A stretch of 64,000 nt of DNA from Hyphococcus formosus (GTDB lineage Bacteria > Pseudomonadota > Alphaproteobacteria > Caulobacterales > Parvularculaceae): positions 1 through 64,000 of the forward strand of contig NZ_CP157210.1 in assembly GCF_046736345.1 (NCBI RefSeq), written 5' to 3'. Positions 26,901-34,306 of the stretch are shown here, in pieces (position 1 is the stretch's first letter; every line of letters starts with the position of its first letter). A program made the position numbers and the translations under genes. The notes under the pieces were generated by a model. The model did not search any database. It saw only the letters and a list, made by a program, of their open reading frames with translations, and was not told where the DNA came from.

Positions 26901-28836
26901 TCGTATCTTCAAAGGCCTCTTTTACATCATTGAGGACCACTGGCTGGCCCGCGCTCTGCTCGGTTGCAAAGTCATGAACCCACATCACTTCTTCTGCAGT
27001 AGTTTCACCAGCGGGGCTGATCCGGTGCGATGTTTCCTGAAGCACACTTAGACCGAGATTTTCAATCGAAGGAATGAGCGCCGATAAAGTCATCGGTGTA
27101 CCGCGTTTGTAAATTTTCAAACGAACGGTGTGATCGCCGTCATTCGAGCGGCGATGCGCGCGGACGACGATGGGGTTTTCGCTTAATTTTTCGAGTGCCG
27201 CGATATCGGCCAAAGACTCCGAAGCGAGGGTACGTTCGCGATATCCGGCATCAAATGCTTTTTCATATTTTGAATAGAGACGAGCAGGGGTCGCGCCGTT
27301 ATGCGCAACACGCATTGCGTCAAGAAGTTCGTCGTCCCATGTCCGGCATATTTCGCGAACCCGGCGAGTCATTTCGGCGAGGCCCGGTCCCTCAGGTGCA
27401 CCCTGCTGGATGCCGATAATAAAGTGAACGCGAACCAGTGAGGCATCGCCAAAGGACGGCGCAAAAGACAGCACGCGGCCTTCGAATGTATCCGCAATAT
27501 ATTGCCCGACACGCTCACGCAGGTCCGAATTAAAGCGATCACGCGGCACAAATAAAAGCGCGGATACAAAGCGGTCGAAACGGTCCCGACGGAGGAACAG
27601 TTTCACCCGCGGGCGTTTGTAAAGCCGCAGGATGCCGAGGCAGGTTTCGGTGAGACTATCGACGCCAACTTGGAAAAGCTCATCCCGAGGATAGCTTTCA
27701 AGAATATTGATCAGCGCTTTTTCGTTATGGCCGCCCGGCGTAAAGGCCGCGAGTTCGAGAACCGCATCGACTTTAGCGCGAATTAAGGGGATATCGCGAA
27801 CTGGCCGATTATAGGCCTCGGCTGTGAAAAGACCGACGAATAGTTCTTCGCCAATTGCCGAACCATCCGACGCAAAACTTTTTACGGCGACATAATCCAT
27901 ATAGGCGCGGCGATGGGTCAGAGACTTCGAACTCGACTTTGCGACGATGATCGGCTCGTTTGATGCGAAAAATGCAGCCACAGCGGGTGACAGTTTGCCG
28001 TCAGGCTGGAATGTCGATTTCAGAACTTCGCGACCGGGACTGCTGAGGATGCCCAGATCTTTTTCTCTATCGAGTTCAAGTTGGAGTTCGTCGCCATCGC
28101 CAACGAAATTAAATCTCCGCGCACCAAGAAACGCAAATCGGTTGTCCCATAGCCACTTCAGGAATTGCACGGACTCGCGCTGATCCTCGGCTTTAACGCC
28201 GGCCAGCCGCGAACGTTCAAGCTGCGCAATACATGCACCAAGGCGTGCCCGCATCGCTTCCCAATCCTGAACCGCGATTGATACGTCCGCGAGGACCGTA
28301 TCAAGCTCATCCTTGAGCGCTTCGACTTCGTTATCGAGGACCGGCGGATCCATTTCCACGTGGATCATGGATTCGCGAACGCCGCGCCTCGTGCCGCCCG
28401 GTTGCCGCTTGCCTTTGTCGGAACGAACGACATCGACCACCGCGTTCGAGAAAAATGTGACGGGTTTACCAGTATCCGAAAGGGCAGCCGAGATTGAATC
28501 CACCAGGAAGGGTTTATCGTCTGTGACGATGTCCAAGACCATTCGGCGTTCAGACCAGCCCTTGCCTTCTGCGATCCGCAGGGAGACTTTGCTTTCACCG
28601 GCCTTGCGCGTCTCGGCATGTTTCCAGGCGTGGGCCGCGCGATTTAAAAGCGATTGTGGCTCATCCCAGATATTGTCCTCGCCAGTGGCGTAAAGGACGA
28701 GTTGCTCAAGATAGCTTCTAAACGAAGAGGTCAGCGCACCTTTGTCATCCTGATCCCCCACATTCTTTTTTTGCGCTAGCGAAACAACACGTTCTAGAAT
28801 TTGTCCGTCGACGTCGGTTGAAAAGCCCTCTGGCAT
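23941..28836 (-). CDS. NAD-specific glutamate dehydrogenase, large (180-kDa, GDH-4) type
   Basis: This 1631-residue enzyme deaminates glutamate to 2-oxoglutarate using NAD. The size and layout match the L_180 family: a long N-terminal ACT-like regulatory part (about residues 1-700), a central catalytic core (about 730-1230) and a C-terminal helical region. Core motifs are FGPIARGGLRWSDRREDFRT and AVIVPSGSKGCF, AADKGTAQFSDTAN, GDMSGDVFGNGMLLS and VIGEGANLGLTQLAR. A ribosome-binding site AGAGGGAA precedes ATG 28836. It is usually catabolic, active when amino acids serve as carbon source. The 3' end carries an unusual hairpin. Confidence 0.95.
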   Translation of the reverse strand: MPEGFSTDVDGQILERVVSLAQKKNVGDQDDKGALTSSFRSYLEQLVLYATGEDNIWDEPQSLLNRAAHAWKHAETRKAGESKVSLRIAEGKGWSERRMVLDIVTDDKPFLVDSISAALSDTGKPVTFFSNAVVDVVRSDKGKRQPGGTRRGVRESMIHVEMDPPVLDNEVEALKDELDTVLADVSIAVQDWEAMRARLGACIAQLERSRLAGVKAEDQRESVQFLKWLWDNRFAFLGARRFNFVGDGDELQLELDREKDLGILSSPGREVLKSTFQPDGKLSPAVAAFFASNEPIIVAKSSSKSLTHRRAYMDYVAVKSFASDGSAIGEELFVGLFTAEAYNRPVRDIPLIRAKVDAVLELAAFTPGGHNEKALINILESYPRDELFQVGVDSLTETCLGILRLYKRPRVKLFLRRDRFDRFVSALLFVPRDRFNSDLRERVGQYIADTFEGRVLSFAPSFGDASLVRVHFIIGIQQGAPEGPGLAEMTRRVREICRTWDDELLDAMRVAHNGATPARLYSKYEKAFDAGYRERTLASESLADIAALEKLSENPIVVRAHRRSNDGDHTVRLKIYKRGTPMTLSALIPSIENLGLSVLQETSHRISPAGETTAEEVMWVHDFATEQSAGQPVVLNDVKEAFEDTMLAVLEGRTEDDGFNELVLTAGITWREAWLLRAAAKHHMQAGFAYSQAYIEEALSNNPAIARLLIAVFHARFNPTGPSNADERIKDVAMAENAVVEALNDVASLDEDRIIRRFLALFAAITRTNYYQRQEDGSAKTYISFKVDSQKVAEIPEPKPYREIFVSGPRVDGVHLRFGPIARGGLRWSDRREDFRTEVLGLVKAQRVKNAVIVPSGSKGCFYPKQLPTSGDRTAVYEEGREAYKIFIRGLLDLTDNIVQGEMKTPANLVRWDDPDPYLVVAADKGTAQFSDTANAISEEYNFWLGDAFASGGSAGYDHKAMGITARGAWEAVKRHFREMGKDIQSEPFTAAGVGDMSGDVFGNGMLLSEQTKLIAAFDHRDIFFDPDPDPAISYAERKRLFKLPRSSWQDYNKELISKGGGVFSRSAKSIPLTDKMRAMLNVDAKELPPSELIRSILKMPIELFWMGGIGTYFKAEDEENWRVGDRTNDAVRINANEIQAKVIGEGANLGLTQLARIEFAQNGGRINTDAIDNSAGVDSSDHEVNIKILVSNAIEHGEIKAEVRNSLLASMTDDVADHVLRHNYDQTRAISQMATSAAKDLDVYARFMSTLEREGRLDRVIENLPDPEQIAYMRQHGSGPTRPDLAVLLAYAKMWLFDELAASEAPDDPIFERELFAYFPEALREYSRAVVDHQLRREIIATRLSNEIVDTCGVAFVQRAAETSGADFPTIALAYEAVRLIYNLHDFAEAVDALDTTAPADLQINLYLEASALLREQTFHLLGNAKARETLERHGVKALIEQYQTPVAEFKTALPEILPEDAATSLDERTQFWIENSAPEPIAKDAAAIPALEYAFDIVNLAAETGWSNPGAGSIFFSVGRMFNIDAVREKARSEPPVDHFDKIAIRQIIEDLTARQFEIATRVIKSIGAEPKGAPAKWNASVMEQWYQSAEATIDTFEESASELDLTGPVSVGKYSLFIRQLDALAAHT

Positions 28837-28972
28837 CTCGTTCCCTCTGAGATTAGTTGATTTTGCCCCTCATAACTTGAAGGGTTTGATAATGTCTAAC
28901 GAATACCGCCCAAACGATCAGCTTTGTGATCGTAGGTTAGATGAAATTCCCGAAAGATTGAATTGTAGCGAA

Positions 28973-29767
28973 TTAGGCCTGTAGTGCCTCGGTGCCGGAA
29001 TCGCGATCTTCGCCGTAATTTTCCTCGCGACGATCAATTTCGCGACGCAGGAACGTCGTGCGCGGAAAGCGTTTGGCGGCATTCTGTTCAAGCATGCGAT
29101 TGGCGAGGTAAAGTCCCGCTATTCCTAGTACAGACGTCGCAACGGCTGCGGCCAATAAGCCTGCATCATTACCGCGAAGCCCCGTAAGGATCGCAAATAT
29201 AGCACCCGGAATAACAACCGCCGCCGCGCTGGGAAGGTGGGCGATAAGCGCCAACCCCGTGGCGAAACTGATGATTATGGTCAACGCAAAAATTTGAATA
29301 CCGTGCGCGGCGAATGCCGTTGCGGGTACGAGCAGAATTGGTGCGCTTGCGAGAATAACGCCGAGTACGCTCACAGCAGCCGTAAAAGATGAGCGCCAGC
29401 GAAAAGGACGAGAAGCGTGGTTGCTTCCTGCGCGGAAATTGTCGCGCAGTCGTCGGCAGACCCAAAGCGCGCTGAACATCATGAGCGCCCAAGCGGTGGC
29501 GCGGCCCGGATGGGTACGACCCGCAAGAACAGCGAGATAAATCGATGCGCCAGCGACGAGCGCCAGACCAGGACCACTCCACCGTGAGAGGATATCAATG
29601 AGGTGAAGGCGCGCCGCACGGGATATAACGGGACGCTTGGCTTTCGCGCGTGTGACAGGAGCATTCTGCGCAAGCTCTTGTAGCTCTCTTACAGTTTTAG
29701 CCTGAAGCGGTGCGTCTGCCATGTCCCCTGAAATCCCTAAGCTGTTCCCATTGGCGTTATTCGCCAT
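28973..29767 (-). CDS. polytopic membrane protein of unknown function
   Basis: ATG 29767 has GGGG six bases upstream and gives 264 residues; TTG 29779 and ATG 29722 (MADAPLQAK) are alternatives. After a 60-residue soluble N-terminus come about six hydrophobic segments (roughly residues 70-90, 95-110, 130-150, 155-178, 185-205, 210-230) and a charged C-terminal tail rich in Arg, Asp and Glu. No family recognised. A TTAA-N7-TTAA box lies 16 bases upstream; if that box is a CtrA-activated promoter, the 29722 start would suit better. It sits between NAD-GDH and a TPR gene, all on the minus strand. Confidence 0.65.
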   Translation of the reverse strand: MANNANGNSLGISGDMADAPLQAKTVRELQELAQNAPVTRAKAKRPVISRAARLHLIDILSRWSGPGLALVAGASIYLAVLAGRTHPGRATAWALMMFSALWVCRRLRDNFRAGSNHASRPFRWRSSFTAAVSVLGVILASAPILLVPATAFAAHGIQIFALTIIISFATGLALIAHLPSAAAVVIPGAIFAILTGLRGNDAGLLAAAVATSVLGIAGLYLANRMLEQNAAKRFPRTTFLRREIDRREENYGEDRDSGTEALQA

Positions 29768-29782
29768 GGGATGCCCCAATGC

Positions 29783-29797
29783 TTAATCATTGGTTAA
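29783..29797 (-). promoter_or_regulatory. CtrA-like binding box (TTAA-N7-TTAA)
   Basis: TTAA at 29783-29786 and 29794-29797 are separated by exactly 7 bases, the spacing of full CtrA sites in alphaproteobacteria. It lies in the 125-base gap upstream of the polytopic membrane gene. Such a short AT motif can arise by chance, but it is near divL, whose product controls CtrA phosphorylation in Caulobacter. Confidence 0.35.
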
Positions 29798-29892
29798 TTC
29801 TAAGGAAGTGGAGTGATTTTCTTTTTCCGTCGAGAGTCGAGCGGGAAAAATCGACATATTCAATGCCATTAAGGCCACAGCCAGGTAGGTTT

Positions 29893-30537
29893 CTATCTGG
29901 CTGGAGGCTCGAAATAAACGTCGATATTGATACCGACTTGCGCGAGATCACCCCTAAGGACCAGCGCGTCGAGATTTGTGGGTTCGAGGCTGAGTGCCGC
30001 GACAACGTCATCAGCGGCTCTTTCGTAGGCACCGAAGATATAGCGCGCTCTTCCGCGTAGGACGAATGTTTCAGCGCTTACAAACTCTGCATCTTCAGCT
30101 GCTTTCACGGCTTCGATGACGTCTTGCCATTTTTCTTGCGCGCCATAGATTTTTGCGGCCGTCAATTGCAGCTCACCACTATCCGGGACAAGGGCGAAGG
30201 CTTTATCTAGGGCCTCCTTGGCGTATTTCGGTTGATCGGCTAGCAGCCATGCTTGCGCCGCCTGATCTAATACGCGGGCACGCATATAGTCGTCACCGGC
30301 GTCGTCCCGTTCGGCTATTTCCTGTAAACGCACCGCCGCAAGTTTGGGAAAGCCGGCCTTCAGATCCGCATCCGCAAGGCAATGACGCGCTTCGGCACCG
30401 CCACCCTCGCTAACCCATTGCTGAGCAGCAATTCGGCCAATTTCGAGATCGGCCTCCACCAAGGTGACGCAATCCGCATAGCGCGGACTGGCAGATAAGG
30501 TGACCGAGGCCACAGCAATAAGTGAATAAAGTAACAT
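29893..30537 (-). CDS. exported tetratricopeptide repeat protein
   Basis: This 214-residue protein has a signal peptide (about 1-21, SLIAVASVTLSASPRYA). The rest is helical with TPR-like spacing: QAAQAWLLADQPKYAKEALDKAFALVPDSGE region (about 95-125), the next repeat around EKWQDVIEAVKAAEDAE, and a third, RGRARYIFGAYERAADDVVAALSLEPTN region (about 160-188). Two cysteines (about residues 23 and 53) may form a periplasmic disulfide. Partner unknown. It follows divL on the same strand with a 73-base gap that contains a loose inverted repeat (TTTAAAGC / GCTTTAAA). Confidence 0.75.
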   Translation of the reverse strand: MLLYSLIAVASVTLSASPRYADCVTLVEADLEIGRIAAQQWVSEGGGAEARHCLADADLKAGFPKLAAVRLQEIAERDDAGDDYMRARVLDQAAQAWLLADQPKYAKEALDKAFALVPDSGELQLTAAKIYGAQEKWQDVIEAVKAAEDAEFVSAETFVLRGRARYIFGAYERAADDVVAALSLEPTNLDALVLRGDLAQVGINIDVYFEPPAR

Positions 30538-30610
30538 AACGGCCTTTAAAGCATGAACGCGGAAATTGGGAAACTGATTTTCCGGTTAGGCTTTAAACGG
30601 CGCAAATTCG

Positions 30611-33322
30611 TTATTCCGCCGCTTGTCGACGGCTATTGACTGATTTTTTGGCCGTTTTTTTCCGGCCAGCCGCAGTTCGCCGCGCCGGACTTTTCTTTTT
30701 AGCCGGCTCTTCTGCTTTGGTAGGCTCCGGTTTCGCGTCTTTTTCCGCGGCTTTATCGGACGGCCGCAGTTCGATGGCATTGCTTTGATCAGGCAAGAAA
30801 CAGGTCACAGAAACGCCCTTACCCTCGGTTGAATCCATTCGGACCCATCCTTTGTGCAGTTTTACAAACCGTTCAACGAGCGCGAGGCCCAATCCAGCAC
30901 CCGCACTCGGGCCGCGGCTTTCGAAAGCGTCAAATGCTTTGGCCTGATCCGTCGGAGAAAGGCCACGTCCCGTGTCCGCAACCCAGATTTTGATTGCACC
31001 ATCAACGCGGCGCGCGCCCAGCGTGACCGAGCCGCCGGGGCCAGTATAGGCAAAGGCGTTGGAAAGCAGATTGAACAGGACCTGCTTTATCCGCTTGTCG
31101 TCGATTTCGCTTTCGCCAATGTCTTTCGGGCAGTCTACTTTAAGCGCGACTTGGGTGTCTTCGGCCTTGAGCGCAGCAAAAGTGGCCGCGTTTTCGAGCA
31201 ATGTCCGGATGTCTGTTTTCTTGAGGTTCAGATCAAGTTTACCCGCATCAATCGCCGCAAGGTCAATGATGTCATTGATAAGGTCCCTGAGATGATAGGA
31301 CGCCGACATGATGCTGGCGACATAATCTTTTTGTCTGTCATTCAGCACACCGAACATTTGACCGTCGAGCATTTCGGAAAATCCGATAATGGTCGAGAGA
31401 GGTGTGCGCAATTGATAGGATACGTGATCGACGAATTTCGATTTCAGGCGGTCTGCATTCTCAAGAATTGCATTGCGCTCTTTAAGTTCTTTTTCGCGCT
31501 CTTTTGAATCCGTAATATCCAGGAAATGCGCAAGCGTAGCGCCATCAGGTAATGGTTCGGTGCCAATAGCGAGGACACGGCCATCGGCCAGTCTTATTTC
31601 CTGCGCGTTGAGCGGTTGTCTGTCTTCGTGTGATTTCGAAGCGACGCATCGGCGTAATGCGTCAAATGACGTGTCGGCATCGCGGGCCAGTTTTTTCAGA
31701 CTATCGACGATCGCATCGATATGGGGCTTGTTGTCGAGCAACCGCGTATCAAGACGCCAAAGCTTCTGGAAGGCTTTGTTGTAAAGACGCAAGGTTCCGT
31801 TGCCCGAGAAAACCGCAACCCCCTCTGCGAGGTTGTTGAGCGTCGCTTTTTGAACTTTGATCTGTGTATTGAATTTTGCTTCGAGCGTGACTTTTTCGGT
31901 GATGTCCTCAAAAGCAACCATGACGCCGCCAAGAGGGTGGCGTAATTTGGCGACACGCAGTGTTCTGCCATCGGGGAGGTTCCAAATCTCATCCGGCGCA
32001 TCGCCTAGACGTTCGGACCCCGGCTCTGACAAACCTTCCGTGTAAAGCGCAAGTTGGCTTTCTTTCCATGTCTCATAATCAGCAGGCTCGGGCAAATGGC
32101 CGGAAAGGCGTAGATTATCTAGTATCTCGCCGTGATTGACGCGCCCCGATAACGCGGCTTCGTCAAAGCCCCATAGATTTTGAAATGCCCGGTTGTGATA
32201 AATCAGGTTTTGGCTCGCGCCAAAAATGGCGACGGCAGTGTGGATTTGGTCTAGCGTGCGCTGATTGGCTTCGATCTGCTGGCGCAGTTCAGTTTTTGAT
32301 TTGTCGAGTTCGGTAACGTCGATCGCGACACCGCCCAATGATGCGTCGCCAGACCCGTGCAATGGTGTTTCGACAATGCGGTACACCCGCCGCTCACCGC
32401 GTGAATTGATAACGGCGCGGCCTTCATTTGCCTTGCGTTCCGACGCTGCGGCCGCGGCAAGTTTCTTGATGGTGTTATCGAGTTCCGTTTGTTGTTTGAT
32501 GACATCGCCAACGCTCGGCGCTTCGACGACTTCGGCATAGGCGCGGTTGACCCACACCAGTTCGAGCTTTGCGTTTCTGCGCCATGCGGGAACAGGGGAG
32601 CGCTCAAGCAATGCGTGCGCGCCATGAAGGTCTGTCGCGCGTTCGCGGAACGCGCCGATCACTGCGCCGTCTTCGGCCATGCGCACGGCAGGGTCTGTGA
32701 TCCATAGCGCGACCTGTCCGCCGGCAACGCGGCCATCGACCTCGATAGAGCGGCCGTCGGGCGTAACAATGTTGCCGGAAAACGCGACACCATGGGCGCG
32801 GAGGTTTTTGATTTTTTCGCGCAGTGTTTCCGGCTTCTCTGCCTCGTCATCTTGCAACGGTAATGCGCCGAGCGCGTTCAGCAATCGGTCGACCGGCTGC
32901 GCTTTCTCCTGTTGGTCGTCTTTGGAGAAGGACAATAGGGAGGCCAGTGCCGCAGGGCCGCCAAGAATTTTTGGTTTGCCCCATTTATCTTCGCTGACGC
33001 TTTCGCTGTCATCTTCCCAGACCAGTACGAGACCGGGATGCGCCGATAAAACAGAGTCGGACTTTTCAAGTCTGGCTTCCATCTCCGCCAGCTTTTCCGA
33101 CCAATGAAGGGATTGATGGCGCGTTGCGTCTGAAACTCTGAATGCCCACAAAACTGCAGCCACAGCCAAAGCAATAGCGCCGCCCGCCCCAACCAGAATT
33201 GGGTCAATACCACCTCGTGTCGTGGCCTCGTCGGCAATCGACTGCGCGGCCGCGCCAAGCGGGAGAACACTCACGCTGCCAAGCAACAGGCTGGTCCAGA
33301 AAGATTTTGCGCCTATTTTCAT
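30611..33322 (-). CDS. divL: DivL-type PAS kinase-like protein with Tyr in place of the phospho-accepting His
   Basis: From ATG 33322 (AGGGTG upstream) the protein has 903 residues. In order: signal/anchor region and membrane helix (about 1-70), several PAS-like domains (about 250-590), a dimerisation helix and an HATPase domain (about 625-850). The H-box reads HVSYQLRTPLSTIIGFSE, with Tyr636 where histidine kinases have His. This substitution is the hallmark of DivL, the cell-cycle regulator that modulates the CckA-CtrA phosphorelay. ATP-binding motifs (LFNLLSNAFAYT, VADTGRGL, AGLGLAL) are kept. The C-terminal 45 residues are a Lys/Ala/Arg-rich histone-like tail. The position near ahcY agrees with other alphaproteobacteria. 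Confidence 0.9.
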   Translation of the reverse strand: MKIGAKSFWTSLLLGSVSVLPLGAAAQSIADEATTRGGIDPILVGAGGAIALAVAAVLWAFRVSDATRHQSLHWSEKLAEMEARLEKSDSVLSAHPGLVLVWEDDSESVSEDKWGKPKILGGPAALASLLSFSKDDQQEKAQPVDRLLNALGALPLQDDEAEKPETLREKIKNLRAHGVAFSGNIVTPDGRSIEVDGRVAGGQVALWITDPAVRMAEDGAVIGAFRERATDLHGAHALLERSPVPAWRRNAKLELVWVNRAYAEVVEAPSVGDVIKQQTELDNTIKKLAAAAASERKANEGRAVINSRGERRVYRIVETPLHGSGDASLGGVAIDVTELDKSKTELRQQIEANQRTLDQIHTAVAIFGASQNLIYHNRAFQNLWGFDEAALSGRVNHGEILDNLRLSGHLPEPADYETWKESQLALYTEGLSEPGSERLGDAPDEIWNLPDGRTLRVAKLRHPLGGVMVAFEDITEKVTLEAKFNTQIKVQKATLNNLAEGVAVFSGNGTLRLYNKAFQKLWRLDTRLLDNKPHIDAIVDSLKKLARDADTSFDALRRCVASKSHEDRQPLNAQEIRLADGRVLAIGTEPLPDGATLAHFLDITDSKEREKELKERNAILENADRLKSKFVDHVSYQLRTPLSTIIGFSEMLDGQMFGVLNDRQKDYVASIMSASYHLRDLINDIIDLAAIDAGKLDLNLKKTDIRTLLENAATFAALKAEDTQVALKVDCPKDIGESEIDDKRIKQVLFNLLSNAFAYTGPGGSVTLGARRVDGAIKIWVADTGRGLSPTDQAKAFDAFESRGPSAGAGLGLALVERFVKLHKGWVRMDSTEGKGVSVTCFLPDQSNAIELRPSDKAAEKDAKPEPTKAEEPAKKKSPARRTAAGRKKTAKKSVNSRRQAAE

Positions 33323-33507
33323 GCCGTTGCACCCTAAAACCCGCCGAATGGCAAAATACCGGACCCTTGCATGACTCGCGATATTTTGCGTCGCAGATAC
33401 TGAATTACACAATATGTACTGTGTTCGGCGCGTGGGACTAGGCCCTTTGGTGCGAAATGAGAATCTCGGTTAATGAACTTTTCAACAGGTGCGGTGCTAT
33501 GTGCATG

Positions 33508-34080
33508 TTAATCCACGAGTTGGAAATTGAATTGCTCGACAATCCCATAGCGCATTCCGCCACCTGATCGCGGTGGGTATTTCCAGCCTGAGACAGCGCG
33601 CAACACGGGTCTGACGAAGCACCGATCTGGCGTTTCGATGACGCGGGCGTTGGCCACATTTCCATCCGGCGTGACATCGAATTCAACGATCACAATGCCG
33701 CTGGCACCACGTGATCGGCAACCTTCGGGGTAGAGGGGTGTCGTGCGTATGGTCGCTGATTGAAAACTGCCGGTTTCAATCGGAATTTTTGTTTTCTTTG
33801 ATTGCGGTCTAGGTGTTGCTCGCGTGCCGTCTGGTCGGCTGGGTTTGTTTGCGAGATCCAAGATTATGGGTGGCTCGGTGTCGGGAAGCGGCCTCGGCTC
33901 ACGGATTGGATCTTTTCCCTCAGGTCCAGGTTCCTTGGCGAAAATATTGATTTCGAGGTTTGGTTTCGCATCCGGCAAGGGCTCGCCGCGATCTTTTATT
34001 AATTGCGCCATCATGAAGAAAAGCGCGGTTGTTACGAAAGCTGCAACGGGAAGGCCAAATATCCATCGAAACAATAGCAT
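33508..34080 (-). CDS. TonB-like protein (energy transducer C-terminal domain)
   Basis: This 190-residue protein has a single N-terminal membrane helix (about 7-28), a Pro-rich charged periplasmic linker (EGKDPIREPRPLPDTEPP, about 53-70) and a C-terminal TonB_C domain (about 110-190: GIVIVEFDVTPDGNVANARV, then SGWKYPP). Two cysteines (in YPEGC and DRCF) are placed as in many alphaproteobacterial TonB homologues and may form a disulfide. There are no exbB/exbD or TonB-dependent receptor genes nearby, so its partner is unknown. It lies between divL and ahcY. Confidence 0.85.
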   Translation of the reverse strand: MLLFRWIFGLPVAAFVTTALFFMMAQLIKDRGEPLPDAKPNLEINIFAKEPGPEGKDPIREPRPLPDTEPPIILDLANKPSRPDGTRATPRPQSKKTKIPIETGSFQSATIRTTPLYPEGCRSRGASGIVIVEFDVTPDGNVANARVIETPDRCFVRPVLRAVSGWKYPPRSGGGMRYGIVEQFNFQLVD

Positions 34081-34250
34081 AGAGCATTTCCCTTATATTT
34101 TGGTTTGGTTCGGTCGTTCGGCTTACTCCACTATTCGTGACACGACTTATGTCCTTGCTGCGGGCAACAAGTGTCTATTGTTACAAATGTAGCAATAGCA
34201 TAATGCGACAACTGTCGCAAGGTGGTTTAGGGTTGCATTGATTAGCTAAA

Positions 34251-34278
34251 GAAAAACCCCGGCGCATGGCCGGGGTTT
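34251..34278 (-). terminator. intrinsic terminator downstream of ahcY
   Basis: Ten-bp stem AAACCCCGGC (34254-34263) with GCCGGGGTTT (34269-34278) and a 5-base loop. On the minus strand the stem is followed by TTTTTC, the expected U-tract. It lies 28 bases past the ahcY stop and isolates ahcY from the tonB-like gene. Confidence 0.92.
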
Positions 34279-34306
34279 CCGAAGTGAACTCAGGTGTCGG
34301 GTGCGC

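Noticed and set aside
30542..30600. Inverted repeat TTTAAAGC / GCTTTAAA between divL and the TPR gene
   Set aside because: The arms are AT-rich and about 40 bases apart with no T-run; not convincing as terminator or operator.
30854..31507. 217-codon open frame on the plus strand inside divL
   Set aside because: It mirrors the HATPase region of divL, and no promoter, ribosome-binding site or family features are visible.
33360..33520. TTAA pairs upstream of divL as CtrA sites
   Set aside because: TTAA occurs near 33470 and 33510 but without the 7-base spacing to a second TTAA.
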